Shown: in pieces, positions 33,539 through 42,643 of the stretch
Position numbering within the stretch: the stretch's first letter is position 1
How the letters are laid out: each line of letters opens with the position of its first letter
Assembly: GCF_035920365.1 (NCBI RefSeq)
Contig: NZ_CP109150.1
Span: 3,782,001 to 3,846,000 of the forward strand
Source of the DNA: Micromonospora sp. NBC_01740
Lineage (GTDB): Bacteria > Actinomycetota > Actinomycetes > Mycobacteriales > Micromonosporaceae
Reading direction: 5' to 3'
DNA: 64,000 bases
Notes under the pieces: generated by a model
Seen by the model: the letters and a program-made list of their open reading frames with translations, nothing else
Database searches by the model: none
What the model was told of the DNA's origin: nothing
Made by a program: the position numbers and the translations under genes

Positions 33539-33791
33539 CCGTCTCCACGGGGCCGGCACCGGTTCCGGCCACATCCGGTAGTTCGGATGCGGGGACGGAA
33601 AGGTTCAACGCAGGACCCAGGACGCCGGCCGGACCCGGCACGCCCGGCCCGTCCCGGGGTGCCGGGGGGCGGCGCCCGTTCCACGGACCCCGGGGGCGGT
33701 GGCGTCGGCGACCGTGCCGGCGGGGGCGACCGATAGCATCGCAGGAGCCGAACGTTCGGCGTCATCCGTGCCGTCTGCTGGAGGAGTCACC

Positions 33792-35792
33792 GTGTCCGCA
33801 CCCCGTACCCCCGCCGTGGCCGACCCCGTCGTCGTCGCCGCCGGGACCACGGCGGCCGACGCGGTGGCCGCGGCCGGTCTGCCCGCGTCCGGCCCGAAGG
33901 CGATCGTGGTGGTCCGCGACCCGCAGGGCCAGCTGCGCGACCTGGACTGGGCTCCGCAGGCCGACACCGAGGTCGAGCCGGTCAGCCTCGACTCGCCCGA
34001 CGGGCTCGACGTGCTGCGGCACTCCTGCGCGCACGTGCTCGCCCAGGCCGTGCAGGACGTCTTCCCGGAGGCCAAGCTCGGCATCGGCCCGCCCATCGAG
34101 AACGGCTTCTACTACGACTTCGCCGTCGACAAGCCGTTCCAGCCGGACGACCTCGGCAAGCTCGAGAAGCGGATGCAGGAGATCGTCAAGTCCGGCCAGC
34201 GGTTCCGCCGCCGGCGCTTCGGCAGCCTCGACGAGGCGAAGGCCGAGCTGGCCGCCGAGCCGTTCAAGCTGGAGCTCATCGACGTCAAGGGCGAAGGGCT
34301 GGACACCTCCGAGGTGATGGAGGTGGGCGGCGGCGAGCTGACCATCTACGACAACCTCGCCGCCAAGGAGGACAAGGTCTGCTGGTCGGACCTGTGCCGG
34401 GGCCCGCACCTGCCGAACACCCGGCTGATCGGCGCGTTCAAGCTGATGCGCTCGGCCGCCGCGTACTGGCGCGGGTCGGAGAAGAACCCGCAGCTCCAGC
34501 GGGTCTACGGCACCGCCTGGCCGACCCGGGACGAGCTGAAGGCGTACCTGAAGCTGCTGGAGGAGGCCGCGCGACGCGACCACCGCAAGCTCGGCGTGGA
34601 CCTGGACCTGTTCAGCTTCCCCGACGAGCTGGGTTCGGGCCTGGCGGTCTTCCACCCCAAGGGCGGCATCATCCGCCGGGAGATGGAGAACTACTCGCGC
34701 ATCAAGCACGAGCAGGCCGGCTACGCCTTCGTCAACACCCCGCACATCACCAAGGGCCACCTGTACGAGGTCTCCGGGCACCTGGACTGGTATGCCGACG
34801 GCATGTTCCCGCCCATGGAGGTCGAGGGCGCGAGCTACTACCTCAAGCCGATGAACTGCCCGATGCACGACCTGATCTTCCGGTCCCGGGGGCGGTCCTA
34901 CCGCGAGCTGCCGCTGCGGATGTTCGAGTTCGGCACGGTCTACCGCTACGAGAAGTCCGGCGTGGTGCACGGCCTGACCCGGGTGCGCGGCATGACCCAG
35001 GACGACGCGCACATCTTCTGCACCGAGGAGCAGATGGCGGGCGAGCTGAAGTCGCTGCTCGTCTTCGTGCTCGAACTGCTGCGTGACTACGGCCTGGACG
35101 ACTTCTACCTGGAGCTGTCCACCCGCAACCCGGAGAAGTCGGTCGGCACCGACGAGAACTGGGAGCGGGCCACCGAGGCCCTGCGCTCCGCCGCCGAGGA
35201 GTCCGGGCTGGACCTGGTGCCCGACCCGGGTGGCGCGGCCTTCTACGGCCCGAAGATCTCGGTGCAGGCCAAGGACGCCATCGGCCGGACCTGGCAGATG
35301 TCCACCATCCAGGTCGACTTCAACCTGCCGGAGCGCTTCGGCCTGGAGTACCAGGCCGCCGACGGCACCCGGCAGCGGCCGGTGATGATCCACCGGGCGC
35401 TCTTCGGCTCGATCGAGCGCTTCTTCGGGGTGCTCACCGAGCACTACGCGGGCGCGTTCCCGGCGTGGCTGGCCCCGGTGCAGGTGGTCGGCATCCCGAT
35501 CCGCGAGGACCACACCGACTACCTGCACGGCTTCGTCGCCGCGCTGCGCGCCGAGGGCGTCCGCGCCCAGGTCGACGCGGGCGACGACCGGATGCAGAAG
35601 AAGATCCGCACCGCCCAGCAGCAGAAGGTCCCGTTCATGGTGATCGCCGGCGACGACGACGTGGCCGCCGGCACCGTCTCGTTCCGCTACCGGGACGGCT
35701 CGCAGCGCAACGGGGTGCCGGTCGCCGACGCCGTGGCCCACGTGCTCGACGTGGTCGGCTCCCGGACCAACGTCGGCCCGTCCGCCGCCTGA
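33792..35792 (+). CDS. thrS: Threonyl-tRNA synthetase
   Basis: A 666-residue class II synthetase; GTG 33792 follows GGAGGAG. Order: N-terminal TGS domain, editing domain with [11 protein letters not shown] and [10 protein letters not shown] (zinc-type H-x3-H and Cys), and catalytic core. The core contains [15 protein letters not shown] (zinc Cys, motif 2 region), [14 protein letters not shown] and [15 protein letters not shown] (motif 3). The anticodon-binding domain ends the protein. It begins the conserved thrS-HIT-pgsA-patA-pimA series, and a strong terminator follows. Confidence 0.98.
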   Translation: MSAPRTPAVADPVVVAAGTTAADAVAAAGLPASGPKAIVVVRDPQGQLRDLDWAPQADTEVEPVSLDSPDGLDVLRHSCAHVLAQAVQDVFPEAKLGIGPPIENGFYYDFAVDKPFQPDDLGKLEKRMQEIVKSGQRFRRRRFGSLDEAKAELAAEPFKLELIDVKGEGLDTSEVMEVGGGELTIYDNLAAKEDKVCWSDLCRGPHLPNTRLIGAFKLMRSAAAYWRGSEKNPQLQRVYGTAWPTRDELKAYLKLLEEAARRDHRKLGVDLDLFSFPDELGSGLAVFHPKGGIIRREMENYSRIKHEQAGYAFVNTPHITKGHLYEVSGHLDWYADGMFPPMEVEGASYYLKPMNCPMHDLIFRSRGRSYRELPLRMFEFGTVYRYEKSGVVHGLTRVRGMTQDDAHIFCTEEQMAGELKSLLVFVLELLRDYGLDDFYLELSTRNPEKSVGTDENWERATEALRSAAEESGLDLVPDPGGAAFYGPKISVQAKDAIGRTWQMSTIQVDFNLPERFGLEYQAADGTRQRPVMIHRALFGSIERFFGVLTEHYAGAFPAWLAPVQVVGIPIREDHTDYLHGFVAALRAEGVRAQVDAGDDRMQKKIRTAQQQKVPFMVIAGDDDVAAGTVSFRYRDGSQRNGVPVADAVAHVLDVVGSRTNVGPSAA

Positions 35793-35804
35793 CCCGCGAC
35801 GCAC

Positions 35805-35835
35805 CGAAGGCCCCCCGCGCCGCGGGGGGCCTTCG
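35805..35835. terminator. Bidirectional terminator between thrS and the M15 peptidase gene
   Basis: CGAAGGCCCCCCGCG and its exact complement flank a single C, giving a stem of about 13 bp with a short loop between convergent genes. Confidence 0.85.
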
Positions 35836-35853
35836 TGATGAGGCCGGCAGGTG

Positions 35854-36591
35854 TCAGATGCCGCAGCTCGGCGCGGACCAGCCGCCGACCGCCCCGACGT
35901 GGGTGTGGTCGTTGTGACCCGGGTAGCCGGGGCCGAGGATGTTGCCGAAGCCGTGGTAGCGGGCCTGCTGGGCGAGCCGGCAGAACGAGGGCGACCCGAC
36001 CAGGTCGACGCCGTCGCCGTAGAGGTGCCGGCTGTTGGAGGCGCCGCCGACCGCGCTGTTGCACGAGTAGCTGCGGAAGCCGCTGCTGATGTTGATCGAC
36101 ACGCTGCCGAGGGCCTTCCGCATGGCCTGGAGCTTCCACATCGACACCAGCGCGTTGAACCGGGCGGTGCTCGCGGCGACCGCGCCACCGGACCAGGTGC
36201 TGTTGCACCGGTTCAGCTCCGCGTAGGTGAAGTTGACCGGGGTGCAGTCGTCGTCCTGCAACGCGTAGAGCGTGTTGAAGGTCTGCGGGCCGGCGACGCC
36301 GTCGGCGCTCAGGCCGTACGCCTGCTGGAAGCGGATCACGGCGGACCGGGTGGCCGGGCCGAACGCCCCGTCGAGGCCGAGCACCGCGTTGTAGCCGGGG
36401 TAGCCGGCGAGCCGGATCTGCAGCTGCCGGACGTCCTCGCCGGACGCCCCCTGCGCCAGGGTGCGTCCCCAGGTGTAGCAGCCGTCCGCCTGCGCGGGGC
36501 TGCTGGTCGCCACCACGCCCACGAGGGCGGTGGAGGCGGCGAGCGCGCAGGCGGCGAGCGCCCGGCCAAAGCGGCGGAATGCGGTTCTCAC
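35854..36591 (-). CDS. Secreted peptidoglycan-binding/M15 D-Ala-D-Ala carboxypeptidase-like protein
   Basis: A 245-residue exported protein. GTG 36591 is preceded by GGGAG; the signal peptide ends at SSPAQA. A PG_binding_1 domain follows (GASGEDVRQLQIRLAGYPGY, then FQQAYGLSADG), then a peptidase M15A zinc domain with SRHLYGDGVDLVG and HNDHTHVG, the metal-binding His/Asp residues of Streptomyces albus G-type carboxypeptidases. Six Cys probably form disulfides. It should trim or bind cell-wall peptides. It interrupts the thrS-HIT synteny. Confidence 0.92.
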   Translation of the reverse strand: MRTAFRRFGRALAACALAASTALVGVVATSSPAQADGCYTWGRTLAQGASGEDVRQLQIRLAGYPGYNAVLGLDGAFGPATRSAVIRFQQAYGLSADGVAGPQTFNTLYALQDDDCTPVNFTYAELNRCNSTWSGGAVAASTARFNALVSMWKLQAMRKALGSVSINISSGFRSYSCNSAVGGASNSRHLYGDGVDLVGSPSFCRLAQQARYHGFGNILGPGYPGHNDHTHVGAVGGWSAPSCGI

Positions 36592-36606
36592 GATGGGCTC
36601 CCATCG
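36589..36606 (-). promoter_or_regulatory. Hairpin covering the ribosome site of the M15 peptidase gene
   Basis: On the minus strand CGATGGGAGCCCATCG is a perfect palindrome whose centre is the GGGAG ribosome site and whose last G is the first base of the GTG start. Folding would hide the site. Upstream, TTGACG at 36655-36660 (minus) is a candidate -35. Confidence 0.5.
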
Positions 36607-36769
36607 ACAGGGGATGATGTGTGTGGATGGATTCTTCATTCACGTTCATCAGTTCGTCAAGAACCTTCACCCCCTATCCGTCCCCCTGAACGCGATCCGG
36701 GCCCCAGGGGGGCGTCGGGGTCGGGCGCGGACCGGCGTACGGCGTCCGGAGCGACCGTCGCCGGGAACG

Positions 36770-36775
36770 TAGGAT
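36770..36775 (+). promoter_or_regulatory. -10 element of the HIT gene, probably leaderless
   Basis: TAGGAT lies 7 nt before GTG 36783, so the transcript probably starts at or next to the initiation codon. Confidence 0.5.
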
Positions 36776-36782
36776 CGGTGGC

Positions 36783-37328
36783 GTGACTGGGGTGGAACGG
36801 CACATGGACAGCGGCATGGCCGACGGCCTGGAGCGGCTCTGGACTCCGCACCGGATGACCTACATCTCCGGGGAGGACCGGCCCGAGGGCGGCTACGAGC
36901 GGCCCGCCGGCTGCCCGTTCTGCCGGGCCCCGGGACTGGCGCCCGAGGAGAGCCTGGTGGTGGCCCGGGGCGAGCACGTGTTCGCGGTGCTCAACCTCTA
37001 TCCCTACAACCCCGGGCACCTGCTGGTCTGCCCCTACCGGCACGTGGCCGACTACACCGAGCTGGACCTGGCCGAGACCACCGAACTGGCGGCGTTCACC
37101 CAGACCGCCATGCGGGTGGTACGCAAGGTGAGCAACGCGCACGGGTTCAACCTGGGCATGAACCAGGGCGGCGTGGCCGGCGCGGGCATCGCCGCGCACC
37201 TGCACCAGCACGTGGTGCCCCGCTGGGGCGGCGACGCCAACTTCATGCCCGTGATCGGGCAGACGAAGGTCCTGCCGCAACTGCTCACCGACACCCGCGA
37301 CCTGTTCACCCGGGCCTGGCCGACCTAG
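36783..37328 (+). CDS. HIT family protein, probable Ap4A phosphorylase
   Basis: A 181-residue histidine-triad protein. The N-terminal CPFC is near 40-43; the catalytic triad is in AAHLHQHVVPRWGGD near 141. Length and position match mycobacterial Rv2613c, an Ap4A phosphorylase located between thrS and pgsA, and the present gene is likewise followed (after insertions) by pgsA. It should cleave diadenosine tetraphosphate with phosphate. A -10 box close to the GTG suggests a leaderless transcript; ATG 36804 is an alternative start. Confidence 0.92.
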   Translation: MTGVERHMDSGMADGLERLWTPHRMTYISGEDRPEGGYERPAGCPFCRAPGLAPEESLVVARGEHVFAVLNLYPYNPGHLLVCPYRHVADYTELDLAETTELAAFTQTAMRVVRKVSNAHGFNLGMNQGGVAGAGIAAHLHQHVVPRWGGDANFMPVIGQTKVLPQLLTDTRDLFTRAWPT

Positions 37329-37521
37329 ACCGACCCTCGCTCTTCCCGGCGGTCCGTGACGGTGCGCGGCTCCGCCTGCGGGCCCCTCCCCGCCCGCCAG
37401 CCTCGCTCCCGCACCGATCGACACCCCCCGGGAAGAGTCCGGGCCGGTCGGCGGCGGCGGGCGGTCGTGTCGTCGGCAAACTTCCCGCCCCCGGCCGGGC
37501 GCGAGGTGGCACGATCTGGCG

Positions 37522-38580
37522 ATGGCAGTGACGACGCGGACGTTGGGCCGCAGCGGCATCGAGGTCAGCGCCCTCGGCATGGGGTGCTGGGCGATCGGCG
37601 GCCCCTGGGCCGAGGGCAGCCAGCCGCTGGGCTGGGGCGCCGTCGACGACGACGAGTCGGTCCGCGCGATCCGGCACGCGCTCGACCTCGGCGTGACGCT
37701 CTTCGACACCGCCGACACCTACGGGGCCGGGCACGGCGAGCGGGTGCTCGGCCGGGCCCTCGCCGGCCGGCGCGACGAGGCCGTGATCGCCACCAAGTGG
37801 GGCTGGACCTTCGACGAGGCCACCCGCCAGGCCACCGGCGAGGACCCCTCCCCGGCGTACCTGCGGCGGGCCGTCGCACACTCGCTGCGCCGGTTGGGCA
37901 CCGACCGGATCGACCTCTACCAGCTGCACCTGGCGGACCTGCCGGTGCCGCGGGCCGAGGCGCTCGTCGGCACCCTGGAGGACCTGGTCGCCGAAGGGCT
38001 GATCCGGGCGTACGGCTGGAGCACCGACCGCCCCGACCGGGCCGCCGCGTTCGGGCGCGACGCCCGGCACGCCACCGCCGTGCAGCACACGCTGTCGGTG
38101 CTCCGGGACGCCCCCGAACTGCTCGCCGTCTGCGACAAGTACGACCTCGCCAGCGTCAACCGGGGACCGCTGGGCATGGGCCTGCTCTCCGGCAAGTACA
38201 CGGCCGGCTCCACGCTGCCCCGCGACGACGTACGCGGGGTCGCCCCCGGTTGGCTGGAGTGGTTCCGGGGCGGCCGGCCGGCGCCGGAGTGGCTGCGCCG
38301 CGTCACCGCCGTGCGGGCGGCGTTGACCGCTGACGGGCGTACCCTCGCCCAGGGCGCGCTCGGGTGGCTCTGGGCGCGCAGCGACCGCACCGTCCCGATC
38401 CCCGGCTGCCGCACGGTGGGCCAGGTGGAGGAGAACGCCGGAGCCCTGCGCCGGGGTCCGCTGCCGGCCGACCAGTTCGCCGAGGTGGAGCGCCAACTGG
38501 CCGCGCTGCGCTCGGCCGCCCTGCGCGACGCGGACCGCCCCCACCGGCCGACCCCGGGTCTCCCCACCGCCCGCCCCTGA
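37522..38580 (+). CDS. Aldo/keto reductase
   Basis: A 352-residue aldo/keto reductase. Catalytic residues show in LFDTADTYGAGHGERVLGRA (Asp, Tyr), IATKWGWTFDEAT (Lys) and LYQLHLADLP (His). The C-terminal cofactor site is RTVPIPGCRTVGQVEENAGA. It is only distantly like the aldo/keto reductase at 26290. It lies inside the HIT-pgsA interval and is convergent with the EF-G-like gene 24 bp away. Substrate unknown. Confidence 0.93.
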   Translation: MAVTTRTLGRSGIEVSALGMGCWAIGGPWAEGSQPLGWGAVDDDESVRAIRHALDLGVTLFDTADTYGAGHGERVLGRALAGRRDEAVIATKWGWTFDEATRQATGEDPSPAYLRRAVAHSLRRLGTDRIDLYQLHLADLPVPRAEALVGTLEDLVAEGLIRAYGWSTDRPDRAAAFGRDARHATAVQHTLSVLRDAPELLAVCDKYDLASVNRGPLGMGLLSGKYTAGSTLPRDDVRGVAPGWLEWFRGGRPAPEWLRRVTAVRAALTADGRTLAQGALGWLWARSDRTVPIPGCRTVGQVEENAGALRRGPLPADQFAEVERQLAALRSAALRDADRPHRPTPGLPTARP

Positions 38581-38604
38581 CCCGGTCCCGCCCGGGGCCG
38601 GTGC

Positions 38605-40767
38605 TCAGGGGTGGGTGGGGTGTTCCTTGCGGAGCTGGTCGGCCAGGTGGGTGGGCATCGGGTCGTAGCGGACGAAGTGGCGGCGGAACGTGCCGGTGCC
38701 CGACGTCATGGAGCGCAGCTCGACCGCGTAGCGGAGCAGCTCCGTGGCGGGTACCTCGGCGCGGACCACGGTGCGCCCCTCGGCCTCGGGGTCGGCCTCG
38801 GTGCCGAGCACCCGGCCGCGCCGGCCGGACAGGTCGCCCATCACCGCGCCCACCGAAGAGTCGGGCACCCGGACCGCCACCTCGTCGATCGGCTCCAACA
38901 GCGCCGGCTGCCCCTTCCCGGCGGCGTCGCGCAGGGCGAGCGCCCCGGCGGTCTGAAAGGCCGCGTCGGAGGAGTCGACGCTGTGCGCCTTGCCGTCGAC
39001 GAGGGTCACCCGCAGGTCCACCACCGGGTGGCCGGCGACCAGGCCGCGCTCCATCTGGGCGCGGACGCCCTTCTCGACGGAGGGGACGTAGTTGTGCGGC
39101 ACCGCCCCGCCGACCACCCGGTCGACGAACTCGAATCCGGCGCCGGGCGGCAGCGGCTCGACCTCGATGTCGCAGACGGCGTACTGGCCGTGGCCGCCGG
39201 ACTGCTTGACGTGCCGGCCGTGCCCCGACGCCCCGACGGTCAGCGTCTCGCGCAGCGCGACCCGGACGGGCTCGGTGTCCAGCTCCACCCCGCCGGCGCG
39301 CAGGCGCTCCAGCACCACGTCGGCGTGCGCCTCGCCCATGCACCAGAGCACCAGCTGGTGGGTCTCCGGGTTGCGCTCCAGCCGCATGGTGGGGTCGCCG
39401 GCGACCAGGCGGGCCAGGTTCCGCGCGAGGGCGTCCTCGTCGGCGCGGCTGCGGGCCACGACGGCCACCGGCAACAGCGGCTCGGGCATCTCCCAGGGGG
39501 CGATCAGCAGCGGGTCGTCCTTGGCGGAGACGGTGTCGCCGGTCTCCGCGCTGCCCGACTTGGTGATCGCGCAGATGTCACCGGCCACGCAGGCGCCCAC
39601 CTCGCGCAGGCTCGCGCCCAGCGGCGTGTAGATGTGGCCGACCCGCTCGTCGGCGTCGTGGTCGGGGTGGCCGCGCTCGGCCATGCCGTGCCCGGAGACG
39701 TGCACGGTCTGCTCGGGACGCAGGGTGCCGGAGAAGACCCGGACCAGGGAGACCCGGCCGACGTGCCGGTCCACGGTCGTCTTGACCACCTCGGCGACCA
39801 GCGGGCCGTCCGGGTCGCAGGTCAGCGGCGGCCGGGGGGAGCCGTCCACCCCGGCGACCGCCGGCAGCTCGTGCTCCAGCGGCGAGGGGAAGCCGGCGGT
39901 GAGCACCTCCAGCAGCGCGTCCAGCCCGACGCCGGTCTCGGCGCAGACCGGCACCACCGGGTAGAAGTGGCCGCGGGCGACCGCCTTCCCCAGGTCGTCG
40001 ACGAGCACGTCGGTGCCGATCTCCTCCCCGTCGAGGTAGCGGTCCATCAGGGTCTCGTCCTCGCTCTCGGCGATGATCCCCTCGATCAGCTCGTTGCGGG
40101 ACTCGACGATGGCGGGCAGGTGCTCCGGGTCCGGCTCGCGTACCTCGGCCGGCAGCCCGGCGGTGTAGTCGAAGACCCGGCGGGTGATCAGGCCGAGCAG
40201 GCCGACGGTGGAGATCCCGTCGTCGCCGAGCATCGGCAGGTAGAGCGGGAGCACGTTGTCGCCGAAGACCCGCTGGCACAGCGCCACGGCCTCGTCGAAG
40301 TCGGCGCGCGGGTGGTCCAGCCGGGCCACGGCGACCGCCCGGGGCATGTCGACCGCCGCGCACTCCTCCCAGAGGGCGGCGGTGGCGGCGTCCATCCCGT
40401 CGACGGCGGAGACCACGAACAGCGCCGCGTCGGCGGCCCGCAGCCCTGCCCGCAGCTCGCCCACGAAGTCGGCGTAGCCGGGGGTGTCGAGCAGGTTGAC
40501 CTTGACGCCGTCGTGCAGCAGCGGCGCGCAGGCCAGGCTCACCGAGCGCTGCTGGCGTACGGCTGCCGGGTCGTGGTCGCAGACGGTGGTGCCGTCGGCG
40601 ACGTTGCCGGCCCGGCCGATCGTGCCGCTCGCCGCGAGCAGCGCCTCGACCAGGGTCGTCTTGCCGGCTCCGGAGTGCCCGACGAGCACCACGTTGCGGA
40701 TCCTGCCGGGCTCGGTCACCACCGGCACGCCGCCGGCGGCCCCCTTCTCCTGACTCTTCTGCGCCAT
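38605..40767 (-). CDS. fusA2: Elongation factor G-like protein (EF-G2)
   Basis: A 720-residue translational GTPase paralogue of EF-G. ATG 40767 is chosen for the GGGAGG site 8 nt upstream. G1 is GHSGAGKTT and G3 is LDTPGYADF. The base-specificity motif G4, normally NKxD, reads ARLD (AVAVARLDHPRADFDE). Domains II-V follow, with GHGQYAVCDIEVEPL and a domain IV beginning near RVALRETLTVGASG. It matches the actinobacterial FusA2 group, whose role is not settled. It lies within the thrS-pimA block but is transcribed the other way. Confidence 0.92.
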   Translation of the reverse strand: MAQKSQEKGAAGGVPVVTEPGRIRNVVLVGHSGAGKTTLVEALLAASGTIGRAGNVADGTTVCDHDPAAVRQQRSVSLACAPLLHDGVKVNLLDTPGYADFVGELRAGLRAADAALFVVSAVDGMDAATAALWEECAAVDMPRAVAVARLDHPRADFDEAVALCQRVFGDNVLPLYLPMLGDDGISTVGLLGLITRRVFDYTAGLPAEVREPDPEHLPAIVESRNELIEGIIAESEDETLMDRYLDGEEIGTDVLVDDLGKAVARGHFYPVVPVCAETGVGLDALLEVLTAGFPSPLEHELPAVAGVDGSPRPPLTCDPDGPLVAEVVKTTVDRHVGRVSLVRVFSGTLRPEQTVHVSGHGMAERGHPDHDADERVGHIYTPLGASLREVGACVAGDICAITKSGSAETGDTVSAKDDPLLIAPWEMPEPLLPVAVVARSRADEDALARNLARLVAGDPTMRLERNPETHQLVLWCMGEAHADVVLERLRAGGVELDTEPVRVALRETLTVGASGHGRHVKQSGGHGQYAVCDIEVEPLPPGAGFEFVDRVVGGAVPHNYVPSVEKGVRAQMERGLVAGHPVVDLRVTLVDGKAHSVDSSDAAFQTAGALALRDAAGKGQPALLEPIDEVAVRVPDSSVGAVMGDLSGRRGRVLGTEADPEAEGRTVVRAEVPATELLRYAVELRSMTSGTGTFRRHFVRYDPMPTHLADQLRKEHPTHP

Positions 40768-40893
40768 GGGGCGCACCTCCCTCAGCCGTGGTTGGTGGCG
40801 ACCGCCGCGCGCGACGGGGAAGCGGCCCGGTCGGGTTCCGCGGCGACATCCTCCGGTGTGGTGCCGGTTTGCGGGTAATCAACGGGCGGGTGG

Positions 40894-40907
40894 GTGAGCT
40901 GGCTCAC
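40894..40907. promoter_or_regulatory. Short palindrome between fusA2 and pgsA
   Basis: GTGAGC-TG-GCTCAC is a perfect 6-bp inverted repeat in the 250-bp divergent gap. The gap also holds AT-richer GGGTAATCAACGG just before it and TTATCGT (about 41004) near the pgsA start. I see no ORF there. Confidence 0.3.
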
Positions 40908-41019
40908 TTCCCTGCCTCGATCTCACACCCGATCCGGGGCCGGCACAAGGCTCCGTCCCCGCGGGTCGCCTGACCGGCCGTACCGCTGCTGCTACGCGGA
41001 CCGTTATCGTGGGACCGCC

Positions 41020-41652
41020 ATGGCGAAGATCTTCCAAGTGTCGGCCCGCGCGGGGATGACCCGTGTCGTCGAGCCGGTCGCACGCCGCCTGCTCCGAGCG
41101 GGCGTAACTCCCAACGCGGTCACCGTGGCGGGCACCCTCGGGGTGCTCGTCGGCGCACTCGGCTTCGGTGCCCGCGGTCATCTGGTCGCCGGGGCCCTGA
41201 TAGTTACCTTCTTCGCGCTCACCGACCTGCTCGACGGGACGATGGCCCGGATGAGCGGGGGCTCGACGAAGTTCGGGGCGTTCCTCGACTCGAGCATGGA
41301 CCGGGTCGCCGACAGCGCCGTCTTCGGTGCGGTGGCGTACTGGCTGGCCACCCAGCACCAGTACTCGGGTGTCGCCGCCGCGCTGCTCTGCCTGGCCGCC
41401 GGCGGGCTGGTCTCCTACGTCAAGGCCCGCGCCGAGGGGCTCGGCATGACCTGCAACGTGGGCATCGCCGAGCGCACCGAGCGGCTGCTCATCGTCGGCG
41501 TCGGCGGGCTGCTCACCGGCGTCGGCGTCAAGCCCGCGCTGGAGATCGCGCTCTGGCTGCTGGCCGCCGTCTCGATCTTCACCGTCGGCCAGCGGATGGC
41601 GCACGTCTACCGCCAGGCCCAGCGGGTGCACACCCCGGGCGGGCAGGGGTGA
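41020..41652 (+). CDS. pgsA: CDP-alcohol phosphatidyltransferase (phosphatidylinositol phosphate synthase)
   Basis: A 210-residue membrane enzyme starting at ATG 41020. The CDP-alcohol signature D-G-x2-A-R-x8-G-x3-D-x3-D is complete in LLDGTMARMSGGSTKFGAFL followed by DSSMDRVAD. Six hydrophobic helices surround it. By synteny with mycobacterial pgsA1 it should make phosphatidylinositol phosphate from CDP-diacylglycerol and inositol phosphate, the lipid that PatA and PimA then modify. Confidence 0.92.
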   Translation: MAKIFQVSARAGMTRVVEPVARRLLRAGVTPNAVTVAGTLGVLVGALGFGARGHLVAGALIVTFFALTDLLDGTMARMSGGSTKFGAFLDSSMDRVADSAVFGAVAYWLATQHQYSGVAAALLCLAAGGLVSYVKARAEGLGMTCNVGIAERTERLLIVGVGGLLTGVGVKPALEIALWLLAAVSIFTVGQRMAHVYRQAQRVHTPGGQG

Positions 41653-41695
41653 GCGCGACACCCACCGGTCGGCCGGGGCCGGAGGGCCGGCGCCG

Positions 41696-42628
41696 GTGAA
41701 CCTCACCGAGCTCGGCTACATCGCCGGGTGGCGCGTGATCCGCGCGCTGCCCCGGTCCGTCGCGGCGGCGGCGTTCCGGGCGGGTGCCGACCGCGCCCAC
41801 CGTCGCGGCGGCGGGGGTACGGCCCGACTGCGCGCGAACCTTCGCCGGGTGGTCGGCCCCGACCTGCCGGAGGCCGAGCTCGACGAGCTGGTCCGTCGTG
41901 GCCTGCGCTCGTACGCCCGCTACTGGCTGGAGGCGTTCCGGCTGCCCGCGCTCAGCCGGGCGGAGATCCTGGCCGGTTTCCGGCTCGACGGCGAGGAGAA
42001 GCTCGCCGCCGACGTGGCGTCCGGCCGGGGCGCGGTGGTGGCGCTGCCGCACGCCGGCAACTGGGACGCCGCCGGCGCCTGGGTCGCGGCGACCGGCTGG
42101 CCGATCACCACCGTCGCCGAGCGGCTCAAGCCCGAGGGCGTCTACCAGCGCTTCCTCGCCTTCCGGCGCAGCCTGGGCATGGAGATCCTGCCCACCCACG
42201 GCGGCGAGCGGAACGCCTTCGACGTGCTGGTCGACCGGGTCCGGGCCGGCACGGTGGTGCCCCTGCTGGCCGACCGGGACCTCTCCGCGCGGGGCGTGGA
42301 GGTCGAGTTCTTCGGCCACCGCACCCGGATGCCCCCCGGCCCGGCCCTGCTCGCGCTGCGCACCGGAGCGCCGCTCTACGTCGCCTCGATGTGGTACGAG
42401 GCGGACGCGGCGTGCGCCTCGATCGAGGGACCGCTGCCGCTGCCCGGCCCGGAGGAGGGCCCGCTCGACCAGCGGGTCCGGTCGCTGACCCAGCGGATCG
42501 CCGACGGTCTGGCGGCGGGCATCGCCCGGCATCCGGAAGACTGGCACATGTTGCAGCGGATGTGGCTGGACCAGCATGGCAGGGGCGGCGACGCGAACCT
42601 GCCCTCCCCGGCCGCCGGACAGGCGTAA
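41696..42628 (+). CDS. patA: Phosphatidylinositol mannoside acyltransferase (PatA/HtrB-like)
   Basis: A 310-residue lysophospholipid-type acyltransferase (LpxL/HtrB family) at the membrane. The catalytic H-x4-D/E is in LPHAGNWDAAG near 120-125, and YVASMW and HPEDWHMLQRMW are family features. It is the fourth gene of the PI mannoside series and should acylate the mannose placed by PimA. GTG 41696 is the first in-frame start fitting homology; there is no good ribosome site. Confidence 0.92.
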   Translation: MNLTELGYIAGWRVIRALPRSVAAAAFRAGADRAHRRGGGGTARLRANLRRVVGPDLPEAELDELVRRGLRSYARYWLEAFRLPALSRAEILAGFRLDGEEKLAADVASGRGAVVALPHAGNWDAAGAWVAATGWPITTVAERLKPEGVYQRFLAFRRSLGMEILPTHGGERNAFDVLVDRVRAGTVVPLLADRDLSARGVEVEFFGHRTRMPPGPALLALRTGAPLYVASMWYEADAACASIEGPLPLPGPEEGPLDQRVRSLTQRIADGLAAGIARHPEDWHMLQRMWLDQHGRGGDANLPSPAAGQA

Positions 42629-42643
42629 GGGAGGCGTTTGCAC

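Noticed and set aside
36592..36660. Leader of the secreted M15 peptidase gene examined for a c-di-AMP (ydaO) riboswitch
   Set aside because: The leader is too short and lacks the conserved ydaO segments; only the start-codon hairpin is seen.
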